Shown: positions 7,588-16,997 of the stretch, one piece after another | Layout of the letters: each line of letters starts with the position of its first letter | Position numbering within the stretch: position 1 is the first letter of the stretch | Assembly (NCBI RefSeq): GCF_014138625.1 | Contig: NZ_JACJHY010000009.1 | Span: 124,001-188,000 of the forward strand | Length of the DNA: 64,000 nt | Source: Aminobacter ciceronei | Lineage (GTDB): Bacteria > Pseudomonadota > Alphaproteobacteria > Rhizobiales > Rhizobiaceae | Direction: 5' to 3' | Notes under the pieces: model-generated | Database searches by the model: none | The model's input: only the letters and a program-made list of their open reading frames with translations | Told to the model about the DNA's origin: nothing | Program-made: the position numbers and the translations under genes

Positions 7588-9159
7588 TCACCAGGGGACG
7601 TGCAGTACTTCTATTTTAGGCAGCCCGAGCGGCACGACGCCGAGATCATTGGCAAGGGCAGCAAAGCCTTCTGTCTCGAGCAGGAACCTGTAGGGGATCT
7701 CGGGAAAGTTGAGGCCGCCGCGATGCAGCGCTGCGTCGACGAGCAGCATCGTGCCACCGACGCCGTCGAGGTTTACGCTGTCGAGATGGCGCAGGTCGCT
7801 AAGGTAAAGCCTGGTGTTTTCCTTGGCTGGAGGCTGGTAGAGGCCGCCGCGCAGCGCGCGGTAGTATCGGTAATCCCTTGGCTTTCGGAGAGTGGCAAAG
7901 CTGTTCATGTCGAAGCTGCCACCACCCGGCGCCACCGCGCAGTTGGGAACGACGATCCTGCCGCCCGAAGCGATCAGGCGCGATATGGCGTCCGAGGGAT
8001 AACGCCAGACGTCGATATCGATCCACAGAGCCCAGTCGTCACTGGCATCGAGCCCGTGGCTGATGAGATGATTGCGGACGGCGGCAATGGCCGAGCGGCG
8101 CTTGCGTTGAAGGCTCGGCTTCCAGCGCTTCGCTCGTTCCATCTTGATGCCAAGGTCCTTCTTGAGCAGCACGATGTCGCGGTAGTTTCCCTTGAGTGCA
8201 GCGGTCGCTTCGGTCAGCCTTTCCCAACTGCCGTCGCTGCTGTCGCCTTCGCAGAACACCAGCTTTATGCACTCCTTGGGGTGGCCGAGCCGGGCGAGCG
8301 CTGCGAGGAAGGGTTCAATGTGGTCGGCGGCATCGCGCAATGGCACAAGTATCGCGATGTTGTTGCCCGAGGGCGGTAGGCGGTTGAGGGCAGCCGGGTC
8401 GACTGCCGCCTGTGCTGCGGCCAGGTCGAGCTGCTCGCCTTTGGTCAAGGCATGCCGCGCCTGATAGTAGCTTTGCCGCAACCGTGCCAGCAAAGACGGT
8501 GGTTTGGGTTTGATCCACCAGGTGCCGGCCCAGTGATGAATGGACAGGGTCGCGGTCGTGGCGGCGTCGGCCGAATTGCCGCTGCTGCCAGCCGGGCTGA
8601 AAAGTTCGTTCGGGTGGATCGCAAAGGCCGACTGATCGGGGAAACTCAGCTGCGCCGCCGTCAGAAGGCATGGGCCCGTGGCATCGAGAACGTCCCGCGC
8701 ATCCTTGACCAAAGGCAGATAGGCAAGCAGGTGGGGCCAGAACGGGTGTCCTTTCGGGCTCGCCATCGTCCCGTTGAAGAGAAGGTGAGGCAGGTTGCGC
8801 ATGCGCGTCTGCGCATCCGACTGACTTTGGGGTTCCTTGCACAGGACGACGCGGTTCTCGTCCAAAAGCCCGTCGAAGGGCGCCACGCATTCGCAGTCGA
8901 TGTCGGCATAGACGCCACCGAAATGGTGCAGCAGCATGTAACGCGCAGCGTCCGCACGCTGGACGCCGACCTTGTAGCTGCAGTAGGTCTCAAGATAATC
9001 AGGATAGTGTTCGGCGACAAAGTCGAGCAGCATCCTGTCGCTCCACAAGATGTGCCGCCAGCCCGGATTGTGTTTCTCCCAACTCGTCGACCAGCTGAGG
9101 AATTTGTCGGGAATTCTGTCCGTCTTCCAGGTCTGGTGAAGAATTTTTGGAATTGTCAT
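7588..9159 (-). CDS. Two-domain glycosyltransferase: GT32-type N half, Anp1/GT62-like C half
   Basis: A 523-residue protein with two catalytic domains. Residues 1-215 are a GT32-type domain (start IPKILHQTWKT, DXD motif in GGVYADIDCE at 86-88, then FNGTMASPKGHPFW). Residues 266-523 begin NNIAILVPLRD and carry DWALWIDIDVWRYP (second DXD, 381-383), RIVVPNC, FDMNSF and a late GGTMLLVDA...HRGGLNFP stretch, the pattern of the Anp1/Mnn9 (GT62) family known mainly from fungal mannosyltransferases. It probably builds a surface polysaccharide. The neighbouring gene, also on the minus strand, is a GT4 enzyme. Donor and acceptor are unknown. Confidence 0.8.
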   Translation of the reverse strand: MTIPKILHQTWKTDRIPDKFLSWSTSWEKHNPGWRHILWSDRMLLDFVAEHYPDYLETYCSYKVGVQRADAARYMLLHHFGGVYADIDCECVAPFDGLLDENRVVLCKEPQSQSDAQTRMRNLPHLLFNGTMASPKGHPFWPHLLAYLPLVKDARDVLDATGPCLLTAAQLSFPDQSAFAIHPNELFSPAGSSGNSADAATTATLSIHHWAGTWWIKPKPPSLLARLRQSYYQARHALTKGEQLDLAAAQAAVDPAALNRLPPSGNNIAILVPLRDAADHIEPFLAALARLGHPKECIKLVFCEGDSSDGSWERLTEATAALKGNYRDIVLLKKDLGIKMERAKRWKPSLQRKRRSAIAAVRNHLISHGLDASDDWALWIDIDVWRYPSDAISRLIASGGRIVVPNCAVAPGGGSFDMNSFATLRKPRDYRYYRALRGGLYQPPAKENTRLYLSDLRHLDSVNLDGVGGTMLLVDAALHRGGLNFPEIPYRFLLETEGFAALANDLGVVPLGLPKIEVLHVPW

Positions 9160-9252
9160 GCAAAGCCGATCAACTTCGTCTTTCAGTCATCCTGCATGTC
9201 ATGGCATTATTAGACAAGGCTTATCAAGCTGATATCGAGAGTTTCTCGGATA

Positions 9253-10497
9253 TCACGCGAGGCTGGATCTGACGGCCGCCGCGATGGCTTTCGGACCGAA
9301 GCGCTGCGTGACTGTTTCACGGGCACGGAGCCGCCGCGCCTGAAGCCAGTCGGTGTCCGTGCACAGCGCCGCCGCGCGCGCGGCGAGGTCGTCGTCGGTC
9401 TCGGCAAAGTCGATGTCGACACCGTCGACAAGGCCGAGGCCTTCCGCAGCCAGCCGGGTGGCCACGACCGGGAGGCCCCAGGCCATCGCTTCCAGTATTT
9501 TCAGCCGCGTGCCGCCGCCGCTGACCAGCGGTACGACGGCAAGATGCGCTCGGCGATAAAGCTCCGCAAGATCGTCTGGATTGGCTATCAGTTCGACATT
9601 GGGCAAGGCAGCCACGTCGCCAAGGCTGCGGTGCGGGTTGCGCCCGGCAATGACGAGCCTTGCGCCGCCGAGCGCGGCGTGCAGCCGCGGCAGGATTTGC
9701 GTTGCCAACCGCCGCGCCGCTTCGAGATTCGGCGGGTAGTTGAGGTGGCCGATGAACAGCAGCGTCGGCTGGCCCGTGGCCATTGCGGGCTGGTCGGCCA
9801 ATTGTTCCGGGATGAGATCAAACCGGGGAACGCCATTCGGAACGACATCGGCAAGGGCACGCCCGCCGGACAGGTCGCGTAGTCTGTCGCGATCCTGCTC
9901 CGAGCAGACCCAGACCTTGTCCACCATGCGCAGCGACTGCAACTCGATGTCGCGCATGCGCCTGACATGGCGGGCCTTCTTTGAGAACAGCCCTCCCAGC
10001 CAGCCGGTTTTCGGCATCATCTGCCTGAAAAGGTCGGACTCTATGTTGTGCATGTCGAGCACGATCGTCGACGCCAGTGGGCGCAGATGCTCGAGGAGAG
10101 GAAACAGTGGAATACCCTCGACGACGATGGCATCGGGCTTGAAGTCGCGTGCCGCCGCCAGCAGGCGCGTAAGCGCGACTTGCGGGATGCGCGTGTCGAT
10201 CGGGGTCCGGCGTTTGGCGAGGCGCGGCGAGGTTGCGGCCTCGGCTGCGTTGGCAAGGGCGAGTGTCGTGATCCTGTCGTCGTCGAGCGTCGTAGGTGCA
10301 GCTGGTGCGTGGACCGAGGTCGCCAGCACATCACCCAGCCCCGCAAGGGCCTGGACATTCTGCCAGTTGCGTAGATCCCCACCCGAAACGGGCGGCCACA
10401 CCGCATCGGAGGCAATGAGCAGGCTGCGTCGCGGTCGGACCGGGCGATTGTTGTCGGCAGTGGAGGTGGTAGCTGGGGGATTTGTCGTTGCGTGCAC
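9253..10497 (-). CDS. Glycosyltransferase family 4 protein
   Basis: A 414-residue GT-B enzyme. The acceptor-side half starts RRSLLIASDAVWPPVSGGDLRNW. The donor-binding half has LLFIGHLNYPPN, then LVIAGRNPHRSL and the hallmark LVSGGGTRLKILEAMAWGLPVVATRLAAEGL. The first 25 residues (TTNPPATTSTADNN) look disordered, so the true start may lie a little downstream. It is transcribed toward the GT32/Anp1 fusion gene with 93 bp between them, so both may serve one glycan. It lies downstream of tRNA-Leu on the same strand. Confidence 0.85.
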   Translation of the reverse strand: MHATTNPPATTSTADNNRPVRPRRSLLIASDAVWPPVSGGDLRNWQNVQALAGLGDVLATSVHAPAAPTTLDDDRITTLALANAAEAATSPRLAKRRTPIDTRIPQVALTRLLAAARDFKPDAIVVEGIPLFPLLEHLRPLASTIVLDMHNIESDLFRQMMPKTGWLGGLFSKKARHVRRMRDIELQSLRMVDKVWVCSEQDRDRLRDLSGGRALADVVPNGVPRFDLIPEQLADQPAMATGQPTLLFIGHLNYPPNLEAARRLATQILPRLHAALGGARLVIAGRNPHRSLGDVAALPNVELIANPDDLAELYRRAHLAVVPLVSGGGTRLKILEAMAWGLPVVATRLAAEGLGLVDGVDIDFAETDDDLAARAAALCTDTDWLQARRLRARETVTQRFGPKAIAAAVRSSLA

Positions 10498-10548
10498 GGC
10501 TCGATCACTCGCGATCAGAGGTTTCAGGTCCGCCGGGCAGAGCGTCTA

Positions 10549-10633
10549 TGGTGCGGATGATAGGAGTCGAACCTACACGCCTCTCGGCACTGGAACCTAA
10601 ATCCAGGGCGTCTACCAGTTCCGCCACATCCGC
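10549..10633 (-). tRNA. tRNA-Leu (anticodon TAG)
   Basis: The minus strand gives an 85-nt type II cloverleaf: acceptor stem GCGGATG/CATCCGC, anticodon stem CTGGA/TCCAG enclosing loop TTTAGGT (anticodon TAG), a long variable arm, T-loop GTTCGACTC and an encoded 3' CCA at 10549-10551. No tmRNA-like or integrase sequence adjoins it. Confidence 0.95.
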
Positions 10634-10974
10634 ATGCGACCGCCAATCACATGCCGCCATCATTCTGTCAATCTCGGAGCCGAAATGACCCGGGCCGGGA
10701 GAAACCGCGAAGATAGTTGAAAATTGGCTTCGCCTGTGACAAAAGGCCTGTCAAATAGGATGGGACGCAAAGGACCGTCTCTGAAAGATACGATAAGAAG
10801 TCGGAAAAACAATAACTTATCGGATTTTCGGAAGATGGCGGAGCCAAACGGGCCGCGATGGCGGGCCAGGATGACGATTTGCGAACTTGAAGCCACCCCC
10901 GGCAAACGAATTCCGGCAGGCTGAACGGCAGGACGCCGTTCAAGCCGCGCCATACGTAAAACAAAGGTTTGATG
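10634..10974. other. Intergenic region upstream of tig; no gene seen
   Basis: About 340 bp between tRNA-Leu and tig. Open frames here on either strand show no recognisable protein and no good ribosome-binding site. It should contain the tig promoter, but no confident -35/-10 pair could be picked. The central part around 10735-10850 is visibly less GC-rich than its surroundings. Confidence 0.5.
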
Positions 10975-12444
10975 ATGCAGGTCACCGAAACGCTCAACTC
11001 CGGCCTCAAGCGCGAGATCAAGGTCTCGGTTCCTGCCGGCGATATGGAAGCCCGTCTCGAGAAGCGGCTTTCGGCTGCCAAGGACAAGGTCCGCATCAAC
11101 GGCTTCCGTCCGGGCAAGGTGCCGATGCAGCACATCCGCAAGATGTACGGCAAGTCCTTCATGGCCGAAGTGGTCAACGAGATCCTGACCGACTCGACGC
11201 GCACGATCATCGCCGAGCGCGGCGAAAAGGCTGCGATGCAGCCCGACGTCGTGATGACCGAGGACGAGAAGGAAGCCGAGAAGATCCTGGCCGGCGGCGT
11301 CGATTTCGAGTTCTCGCTGAGCTATGAAGTCATTCCCGCGATCGAGATCAAGGACTTCACCGACATCAAGGTGTCACGCCCGGTCTACGACGTTCCGGAA
11401 AGCGAGATCGACGAGCAGGTCAACCGCGTTGCCGAATCGGCGCGCTCCTACGAGCCGAAGACCGGCAAGGCCGCCGAAGGCGACCGCGTCACCATCGACT
11501 ATGTCGGCAAGATCGACGGCGTTGCCTTTGACGGCGGCACGGGCGGCGACCAGCCGCTGGTGCTCGGCTCGAAGGAGTTCATTCCCGGCTTCGAGGACCA
11601 GTTGATCGGCGCCAAGGCAGGCGACGAGAAGCTCGTCACCGTGACTTTCCCGGAGAACTACCAGGCCGCGCATCTGGCCGGCAAGGAAGCCACCTTCGAC
11701 GTCACCGTCAAGGAAGTCGCTGCCCCCGGCAAGCTGGAAGTCAACGACGAGACCGCCAAGAACCTCGGCCTCGAGTCGCTCGAGAAGCTGCGTGACATTG
11801 TTCGCGGCCAGATCGAGAACCAGTTCGGCGCCATGACGCGCCAGAAGGTCAAGCGCCAGCTGCTCGACCAGCTCGACGGTGCCTACCAGTTCGAGGCGCC
11901 TTCCAAGCTCGTCGAAGCCGAATTCGGCAACATCTGGAGCCAGGTGACCCGCGATCTCGAGATCGCCGGCCGCACCTTTGCCGACGAAGAGACGACGGAA
12001 GAAGAAGCCCGTGCCGAGTACCAGCGCCTTGCCGAGCGCCGCGTGCGCCTCGGTCTGGTCCTCGCCGAGATCGGCGAGAAGTCCGGCGTGACGGTTTCCG
12101 ACGAAGAGTTGCAGCGCGGTCTGTTCGACACCGTTCGCCGCTACCCGGCCAGCCAGCAGCAGGAAGTGTTCGATTTCTACCGCAACAACCCGTCGGCGCT
12201 GGTCAACCTGCGCGCGCCGCTGTTCGAGGAGAAGGTCGTCGATCACCTGCTGTCGCAGATCTCCGTCACCGACAAGAAGGTGACCAAGGAAGAGCTGCTC
12301 GCCGACGACGAGGACGAGGCTTCGGCAAAGCCGGCCAAGAAGGCTTCGGCCAAGAAGGCAGACAAGGCCGAGAAGGCCGAGGGCGAAGAGCCCAAGAAGA
12401 AGGCCGCTCCGAAGAAGAAGGCCAAGGAAGCCGACGCCGAATAG
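10975..12444 (+). CDS. tig: Trigger factor, ribosome-associated chaperone
   Basis: A 489-residue folding chaperone and peptidyl-prolyl isomerase. The N-terminal ribosome-binding domain contains the signature GFRPGKVP (about residues 43-50). The FKBP-type PPIase domain runs from about 155 to 245 ([25 protein letters not shown]), followed by the helical C domain. The last 60 residues are a lysine/glutamate/alanine-rich tail ([11 protein letters not shown]), common in rhizobial trigger factors. TTG, ATG and ATG occur in succession; the second ATG (MQVTETLN) is chosen because it matches the usual N terminus. A strong terminator follows. Confidence 0.95.
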   Translation: MQVTETLNSGLKREIKVSVPAGDMEARLEKRLSAAKDKVRINGFRPGKVPMQHIRKMYGKSFMAEVVNEILTDSTRTIIAERGEKAAMQPDVVMTEDEKEAEKILAGGVDFEFSLSYEVIPAIEIKDFTDIKVSRPVYDVPESEIDEQVNRVAESARSYEPKTGKAAEGDRVTIDYVGKIDGVAFDGGTGGDQPLVLGSKEFIPGFEDQLIGAKAGDEKLVTVTFPENYQAAHLAGKEATFDVTVKEVAAPGKLEVNDETAKNLGLESLEKLRDIVRGQIENQFGAMTRQKVKRQLLDQLDGAYQFEAPSKLVEAEFGNIWSQVTRDLEIAGRTFADEETTEEEARAEYQRLAERRVRLGLVLAEIGEKSGVTVSDEELQRGLFDTVRRYPASQQQEVFDFYRNNPSALVNLRAPLFEEKVVDHLLSQISVTDKKVTKEELLADDEDEASAKPAKKASAKKADKAEKAEGEEPKKKAAPKKKAKEADAE

Positions 12445-12471
12445 GGCGACGCTCCTGAGTGAAACAGGAAA

Positions 12472-12501
12472 GGCCGCTGGAGCAATCCGGCGGCCTTTTT
12501 T
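12472..12501 (+). terminator. Rho-independent terminator of tig
   Basis: GGCCGCTGG and CCGGCGGCC form a GC-rich stem with a short AGCAAT loop, followed by six T residues, starting 28 bp after the tig stop codon. Confidence 0.85.
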
Positions 12502-12550
12502 GATTCTGTCTTCGTCGAAAGCTGTTCCGGCCAATGCCTGCTGCGCACGT

Positions 12551-13303
12551 CTAGATCAGCAGCAGCCCCTTCATGCTGGCAAAGCCCTTCTTGCCGATAA
12601 TGATGTGGTCGTGCACGGCGATGCCGAGCGGCCTGGCGATGTCGATGATGGTCTTGGTCATGTCGATGTCGGCGCGTGAAGGTGTCGGGTCGCCGGACGG
12701 GTGGTTGTGCACGAGGATGACAGCAGTGGCCGACAGCTCAAGCGCGCGCTTGATGACCTCGCGGGGATAAACCGGCGTATGGTCGACGGTGCCCGTTTGT
12801 TGCACCTCGTCGGCGATCAGCACGTTTTTCTTGTCGAGGAACAGGATGCGGAACTGCTCGCGCTCTTCGAACGCCATCGCTGCCCGGCAATAGTCGAGCA
12901 CCTGGTTCCACGACGACAACACCTCGCGGCCGCTGATTTCGCCGCGCGCCATGCGCGTGGCCGAGGCGGCGATGATCTTGAGGTCGAGAGCCACTGCCGG
13001 CCCGACGCCCTTGACCTCCTGCAGCAGGTTGACTGGTGCGCCCAGCATTTCGGCGAGTGTGCCGAAGCGGGCGAGCAGGGCTTTGGCGACAGGCTTGGTG
13101 TCGGCGCGCGGGATCAGCCTGAACAGCAAGAGTTCGAGCAGTTCATAGTCGGCGAGGGCGTCGCCGCCGCTTGCCGAGAAACGCGCGCGCAGACGCTCGC
13201 GATGGCCGAGATAGTGGGGTTTCTCCGGCTCAGTGTCGCGCTTGGGCTGCGGCAGCGACCGCTCGCCAAAGAAACCGCGCTCGTCGTGATCGTCGCTCGC
13301 CAT
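12551..13303 (-). CDS. radC: RadC family JAMM-domain protein
   Basis: A 250-residue protein. Residues 30-110 hold the helix-hairpin-helix UPF0758 part ([41 protein letters not shown]). The C-terminal JAB/JAMM metalloprotease-like domain contains the zinc motif [13 protein letters not shown] (residues 198-209). RadC was linked historically to DNA repair, but its biochemical role is unsettled. It follows map on the same strand with 122 bp between, an arrangement common in Rhizobiales. The length is normal. Confidence 0.92.
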   Translation of the reverse strand: MASDDHDERGFFGERSLPQPKRDTEPEKPHYLGHRERLRARFSASGGDALADYELLELLLFRLIPRADTKPVAKALLARFGTLAEMLGAPVNLLQEVKGVGPAVALDLKIIAASATRMARGEISGREVLSSWNQVLDYCRAAMAFEEREQFRILFLDKKNVLIADEVQQTGTVDHTPVYPREVIKRALELSATAVILVHNHPSGDPTPSRADIDMTKTIIDIARPLGIAVHDHIIIGKKGFASMKGLLLI

Positions 13304-13425
13304 GCCCAGTATGTCGCCCCCGCCGGCGCGATCGCCTGTGCGTTCGAACGAACGCAGCTAGGACGCTCTCCCCAAGTTGACACATCGTGCTTGTGCGGGC
13401 CGATGCGCTTGCCGGCGAGGTGATC

Positions 13426-14253
13426 TTATGCGGGCAGGCCCGGTCGGTCGAGCCCTTTGGGCGAGAGTGTGAAAATCTCGCAGCCTGTGGCCGTAACGCC
13501 GACCGTATGCTCGTACTGGGCCGAAAGCGAGCGGTCGCGGGTGACCGCCGTCCAGCCGTCCGACAACACCTTCACATGCGGCCGGCCGAGATTGATCATC
13601 GGCTCGATGGTGAAGATCATGCCCTGGCGCATCTCGACGCCTTCATTGGCATTGCCGTAGTGCAGGATGTTCGGTGCGTCGTGGAACAACGCGCCGACGC
13701 CATGGCCGCAGAAATCGCGCACCACCGAGCAGCGCTCAGCTTCGGCATAGGTCTGGATGGCAGCACCGATCGCGCCGGTACGGACACCTGGACGGACAGC
13801 CGCGATGCCGCGCATCAGGCATTCGTGGGTGACTTCGAGCAGCCGCTCGGCGGCGCGCTTGATGGTGCCGACCGGGTACATCCGGCTCGAATCGCCGTGC
13901 CAGCCGTCGAGGATGTAGGTGACGTCGATGTTGACGACGTCGCCGTCCTTGAGCGGTTTGTTGTCGGGGATGCCGTGGCAGACGACATGATTGATCGAGG
14001 TGCAAGACGACTTGGTGTAGCCGCGATAGTTCAGCGTCGCCGGGAGCGCGCCGTGATCCATGCCGTATTCGAAGACGAAACGGTCGATGGCGTCGGTTGT
14101 AACCCCTGGAGCAACGCGGTCGACCAGCTCATCGAGGCAGCTGGCGGTGAGCTGGCACGCCTTGCGCATGCCTTCAAAAGCCTCGGCGCCGTAAAGGCGG
14201 ATCTGGCCGGTGTTCCTGAGGGGCGCCGTGGCGGCGTCGAGATAGCTGACCAT
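13426..14253 (-). CDS. map: Type I methionine aminopeptidase
   Basis: A 275-residue metallopeptidase that removes N-terminal methionine from nascent proteins. All metal and catalytic ligands are visible: VVCHGIPDN, DVTYILDGWHGDSSRMY, CGHGVGALFHDAPNI, MIFTIEPMI and the final Glu in SLSAQYEHTV. Length and order fit MetAP type I with a short N-terminal extension (MVSYLDAATAPLRNTGQIRLYG). It probably precedes radC in one transcript and lies downstream of the SH3-like protein gene. Confidence 0.95.
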   Translation of the reverse strand: MVSYLDAATAPLRNTGQIRLYGAEAFEGMRKACQLTASCLDELVDRVAPGVTTDAIDRFVFEYGMDHGALPATLNYRGYTKSSCTSINHVVCHGIPDNKPLKDGDVVNIDVTYILDGWHGDSSRMYPVGTIKRAAERLLEVTHECLMRGIAAVRPGVRTGAIGAAIQTYAEAERCSVVRDFCGHGVGALFHDAPNILHYGNANEGVEMRQGMIFTIEPMINLGRPHVKVLSDGWTAVTRDRSLSAQYEHTVGVTATGCEIFTLSPKGLDRPGLPA

Positions 14254-14393
14254 TGACCTCTACCGGGTAACCTTTTGGGTGCTCGCAGCACCTGCGAGAC
14301 GAGCCGCAGATTTGGCACCGGATGCGTCCGGTTTCAACCCGCAATGCCCGATCAGGCATGATATCGGCTGTTTCAGAGGCGAATTTAGGCGGC

Positions 14394-15095
14394 TCAGCCC
14401 GGCGTGGCGGTGTTGGCGGCGTGGCCGAGCGTCTGTTTCGGGCGAGGGGCGGCAGGATCCGCCGGTCGCAGCAGGTCGCCATGCAACCAACCCTTGCGTC
14501 CCGAGGCCGACACAAGCGTCCATTTGCCGTCACGGGCGAACACCCTGACACTCTCGCCCTGCTTGAGACTTGACGTGACGGGGGCGGAAACGCTTGGGCG
14601 CTGGCGCAGATAGACCGTGGTGCTGGTATAGAGCACGTTGAGCGCGGCAGCGCCGGTGCTCGTCGATTTCGGCGCCGGCTCCTTTGCTGTCGATTTCGGC
14701 CGCGGCAATGGCGTGGGCGGGCGTGTGATCGAGGCCGTCTCGATGTCGGCGGCAGGCTTGCGTGGCGTCCTTTCTCTGGCCGCAGGCGCCGTGGCTGCCG
14801 CCTTCTTAGTTGGAACCTCTGCCTTGGGCTTCGGCGCGGCAGCCAGCTTGCGCAGTTCGACATCCACCTTGGGGCGCGCCACGTCAGCTTGTGGCCGTGG
14901 CGCGACATTGACCTTCGGCCTGGTGACGGTGACGTCCTTGCGCTCGGTGGTTTCCGCCCTGGACTTGTTGGCTGCCCTGGCCGGGCGATCGTCGAAGCGC
15001 GCCTTGCTGGGCAAGTCCTGTGTCATCGCCCAGCCGCCGGCAGCAAGTGCGCCGAGCACCAACCATCTCAACTTGGGAAGGGCGAATCCAGACAT
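14394..15095 (-). CDS. Membrane-anchored protein with a C-terminal bacterial SH3-like domain
   Basis: A 233-residue protein with a hydrophobic N-terminal anchor (residues 8-24, LRWLVLGALAAGGWAMT), a long Lys/Pro/Ala-rich low-complexity linker (about 30-145, many KPKAEV/RPKVDV-like steps) and an SH3b domain at about 150-210 (YLRQRPSVSAPVTSSLKQGESVRVFARDGKWTLV...GWLHGDLL). SH3b domains usually bind peptidoglycan or peptides in the periplasm, and the linker would span toward the wall. No catalytic domain is present. Confidence 0.78.
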   Translation of the reverse strand: MSGFALPKLRWLVLGALAAGGWAMTQDLPSKARFDDRPARAANKSRAETTERKDVTVTRPKVNVAPRPQADVARPKVDVELRKLAAAPKPKAEVPTKKAAATAPAARERTPRKPAADIETASITRPPTPLPRPKSTAKEPAPKSTSTGAAALNVLYTSTTVYLRQRPSVSAPVTSSLKQGESVRVFARDGKWTLVSASGRKGWLHGDLLRPADPAAPRPKQTLGHAANTATPG

Positions 15096-15167
15096 GCGCT
15101 GAGTCTGGACTTCAGAGCTTAAAACCGCGTTGACGCTGGTCTATCGGCGCGGCGCAGCGTTGGCGGC

Positions 15168-15389
15168 TCAGGCCTTCTTCACAAACTCGGTTTTCAGCAC
15201 CAGCCCCTTGACCTGCTTGGTGTTGCATTCGATCTCGCCGTGATTGCCGTTCAAGCGAATGTTCTTGACGAGCGTGCCGCGCTTGATCGTCTCGGAGGTC
15301 CCCTTGACCTTAAGGTCCTTGATCAGCGTAACGGAATCGCCTTCATTCAGCTGAGTGCCGTTGCTGTCTTTGACGATGATCTCGGACAT
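15168..15389 (-). CDS. PhnA-type alkylphosphonate utilisation domain protein
   Basis: A 73-residue protein matching the C-terminal PhnA domain (VKDSNGTQLNEGDSVTLIKDLKVKGTS, then KRGTLVKNIRL). The zinc-ribbon N-terminal part of longer PhnA proteins is absent, as is common for this short form. The ATG at 15389 follows GGAAGGAAAAGAC, a good ribosome-binding site; a longer frame upstream lacks one. The family name is historical, and a role in phosphonate metabolism is not established. Confidence 0.85.
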   Translation of the reverse strand: MSEIIVKDSNGTQLNEGDSVTLIKDLKVKGTSETIKRGTLVKNIRLNGNHGEIECNTKQVKGLVLKTEFVKKA

Positions 15390-15467
15390 GTCTTTTCCTT
15401 CCGCTGCAGCTCGATATGTCCGTCTGCAGTAGGTCGTCAAAGCGGTGACGTAAAGGGGGCACGCCTG

Positions 15468-15644
15468 TTATGGACCAGGCGCGGGAGCTTCAGCCGGTTC
15501 GCAAGGCGGCTGACCTTTGAAGTCGCGCGCCATGCAGCCGTATTTGTCGAATGTCTGGCCGCCGGTCCTCGCCGCTTTCGCCATGCCGCAGGCCGACAGG
15601 GTCAGGCAGGCGAGCAGGGCGACCGTTATTCTTGTGGCATGCAT
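15468..15644 (-). CDS. Small lipoprotein, 58 residues
   Basis: Minus-strand frame starting MHATRITVALLACLTLSAC. The LTLSAC lipobox places the lipidated Cys near residue 19. The mature part of about 40 residues has two further cysteines (YGCMARDFKGQPPC) and a Pro/Ala-rich tail. GGAAGAAGCGCG precedes the ATG. The signal and ribosome-binding site make it a convincing small gene, probably an outer-membrane or periplasmic entericidin-size lipoprotein. Function is unknown. Confidence 0.65.
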   Translation of the reverse strand: MHATRITVALLACLTLSACGMAKAARTGGQTFDKYGCMARDFKGQPPCEPAEAPAPGP

Positions 15645-15847
15645 CGCGCTTCTTCCGGTTTGGCGGTCAGGTGAATCGCAGGTCGCGGCTGGACGGCGTC
15701 AAGATATGGCAAAGCCTTTGCCGTCGCCACATGCGCGACTTGCAGTTGAACTGTAAGTGATTGGAGGCACCTGACAGGATGCGCCTCAGCGCCGGAGATG
15801 AGCCGCCTTTACCTTCGACAGTTGGGGTACGCGCTGTGCTCTCCCGG

Positions 15848-16879
15848 TCAATCGAACTGCAGATTCTCCTTGAGCACCACTTCGATGCGGATGCGCTCCT
15901 GGGAGGCGAGAGGTTCGCGGTGGTCGGAACGGGCGCGCAGGATGCGCAGCGCGCTGCGGACGGCGTGGCCGGGGTCCTGGGCGATGACGGCGTCGATGCG
16001 TTCGTCCATCAGCGCCTGCTCGCTGAACGGGGTTCGCTCATGGGCGACGACGGTGAGCGCGCGGGCGCCTTGCGTGTTCCACACCGCCGTCAGCGGGATG
16101 CGGGCCTCGGAGCTCAGGACATAGACGGCGACCGTGTCGGGGTTGTGCTCCAAGGTGCGCCGGATGATCAGTTCGGCGCGCTTTTCGTCGCCATAAGTCT
16201 CCAGCGACGGCAGGCTTTCGAGATGCGGGAACTGGGCGTTGATGATGCTGTCGAAGCCGAGGCGGCGCTGGATGCTGTCGAGGGCCATCATGGTTTCGGC
16301 AACGACCATGATCTTGCCCGGACGTTCGCAGAGGAAACGGCCGGTGATCTTGCCGGCGGTGGCGCCAGCGGCAAAATTGTCGACGCCGACATAGTCGGCG
16401 CTCTCAAGTCGCTCCTGGCCCGACAGGAACTGCACCACCCGAACACCGCGCTCGACCAGCCGCAGCATCGCGTCGCGCACTTGCGGTGACTCGGGCGCCA
16501 TGACGGCAACGCCGTCGACCGTGTCGTGGTCAATGGCCGTGAGGTATTTGGCGACATGGTGTGGGTCGCTCATGGCGATCTGCACGGCTTCCACGTCGGT
16601 CGAATCGGCGCGGAGTGCCTCCGTCGCTTCGCCGGCGCGGGCGATGAGTTCGGCAAGATACTGGTCACCTGACGTCGGCAGGACGAAGCGGAAGCGGTAT
16701 GTCTTGTTGCGGGCCAACGCCACGGCGGCGGGGTTGCGCATGAAGCCGATGCGCTCGATCGCCTCGGCCACGCTCCTCGCCGCCTTTGGGCTGACATTCG
16801 GTCGCTCATTGAGGACGCGGTCGACGGTCGCGAGGCTGACGCCCGCGGCTTCTGCCAGGTCTCTCGCGGTTGGCCGCAT
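15848..16879 (-). CDS. LacI family transcriptional regulator
   Basis: A 343-residue repressor. The N-terminal HTH spans about residues 3-26 (TARDLAEAAGVSLATVDRVLNERPNVS), followed by the hinge and a periplasmic-binding-protein-like effector domain (SGDQYLAELIARAGEATEAL; DNFAAGATAGKITGRFL). It faces the ABC importer operon divergently, with two palindromes in between, and LacI proteins with such placement usually repress the adjacent operon until sugar binds. The effector is unknown and is presumably the transported carbohydrate or polyol. Confidence 0.92.
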   Translation of the reverse strand: MRPTARDLAEAAGVSLATVDRVLNERPNVSPKAARSVAEAIERIGFMRNPAAVALARNKTYRFRFVLPTSGDQYLAELIARAGEATEALRADSTDVEAVQIAMSDPHHVAKYLTAIDHDTVDGVAVMAPESPQVRDAMLRLVERGVRVVQFLSGQERLESADYVGVDNFAAGATAGKITGRFLCERPGKIMVVAETMMALDSIQRRLGFDSIINAQFPHLESLPSLETYGDEKRAELIIRRTLEHNPDTVAVYVLSSEARIPLTAVWNTQGARALTVVAHERTPFSEQALMDERIDAVIAQDPGHAVRSALRILRARSDHREPLASQERIRIEVVLKENLQFD

Positions 16880-16946
16880 CCTCGACTCTCTTCCCGATCA
16901 TGTCGTCTTCGGGCGATTTCTCCAACAAAACCAGATGAAAATCAAG

Positions 16947-16968
16947 TTTTGAGGTGCGTGCCTCAAAA
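16947..16968. promoter_or_regulatory. Operator palindrome 1 of the LacI regulon
   Basis: TTTTGAGG and CCTCAAAA arms around TGCGTG. It lies 68 bp upstream of the lacI-type gene start and its centre is 30 bp from palindrome 2, about three helical turns. This suits cooperative binding of a LacI dimer pair. Confidence 0.65.
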
Positions 16969-16977
16969 TTCGCTTGC

Positions 16978-16997
16978 ATTGAGGTGCGCACCTCAAT
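16978..16997. promoter_or_regulatory. Operator palindrome 2 of the LacI regulon
   Basis: A perfect 20-bp palindrome, ATTGAGGTGC joined directly to its complement, with the central CG typical of LacI-family operators. It shares the TTGAGG half-site core with palindrome 1 and lies 157 bp before the binding-protein start codon. Confidence 0.75.
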
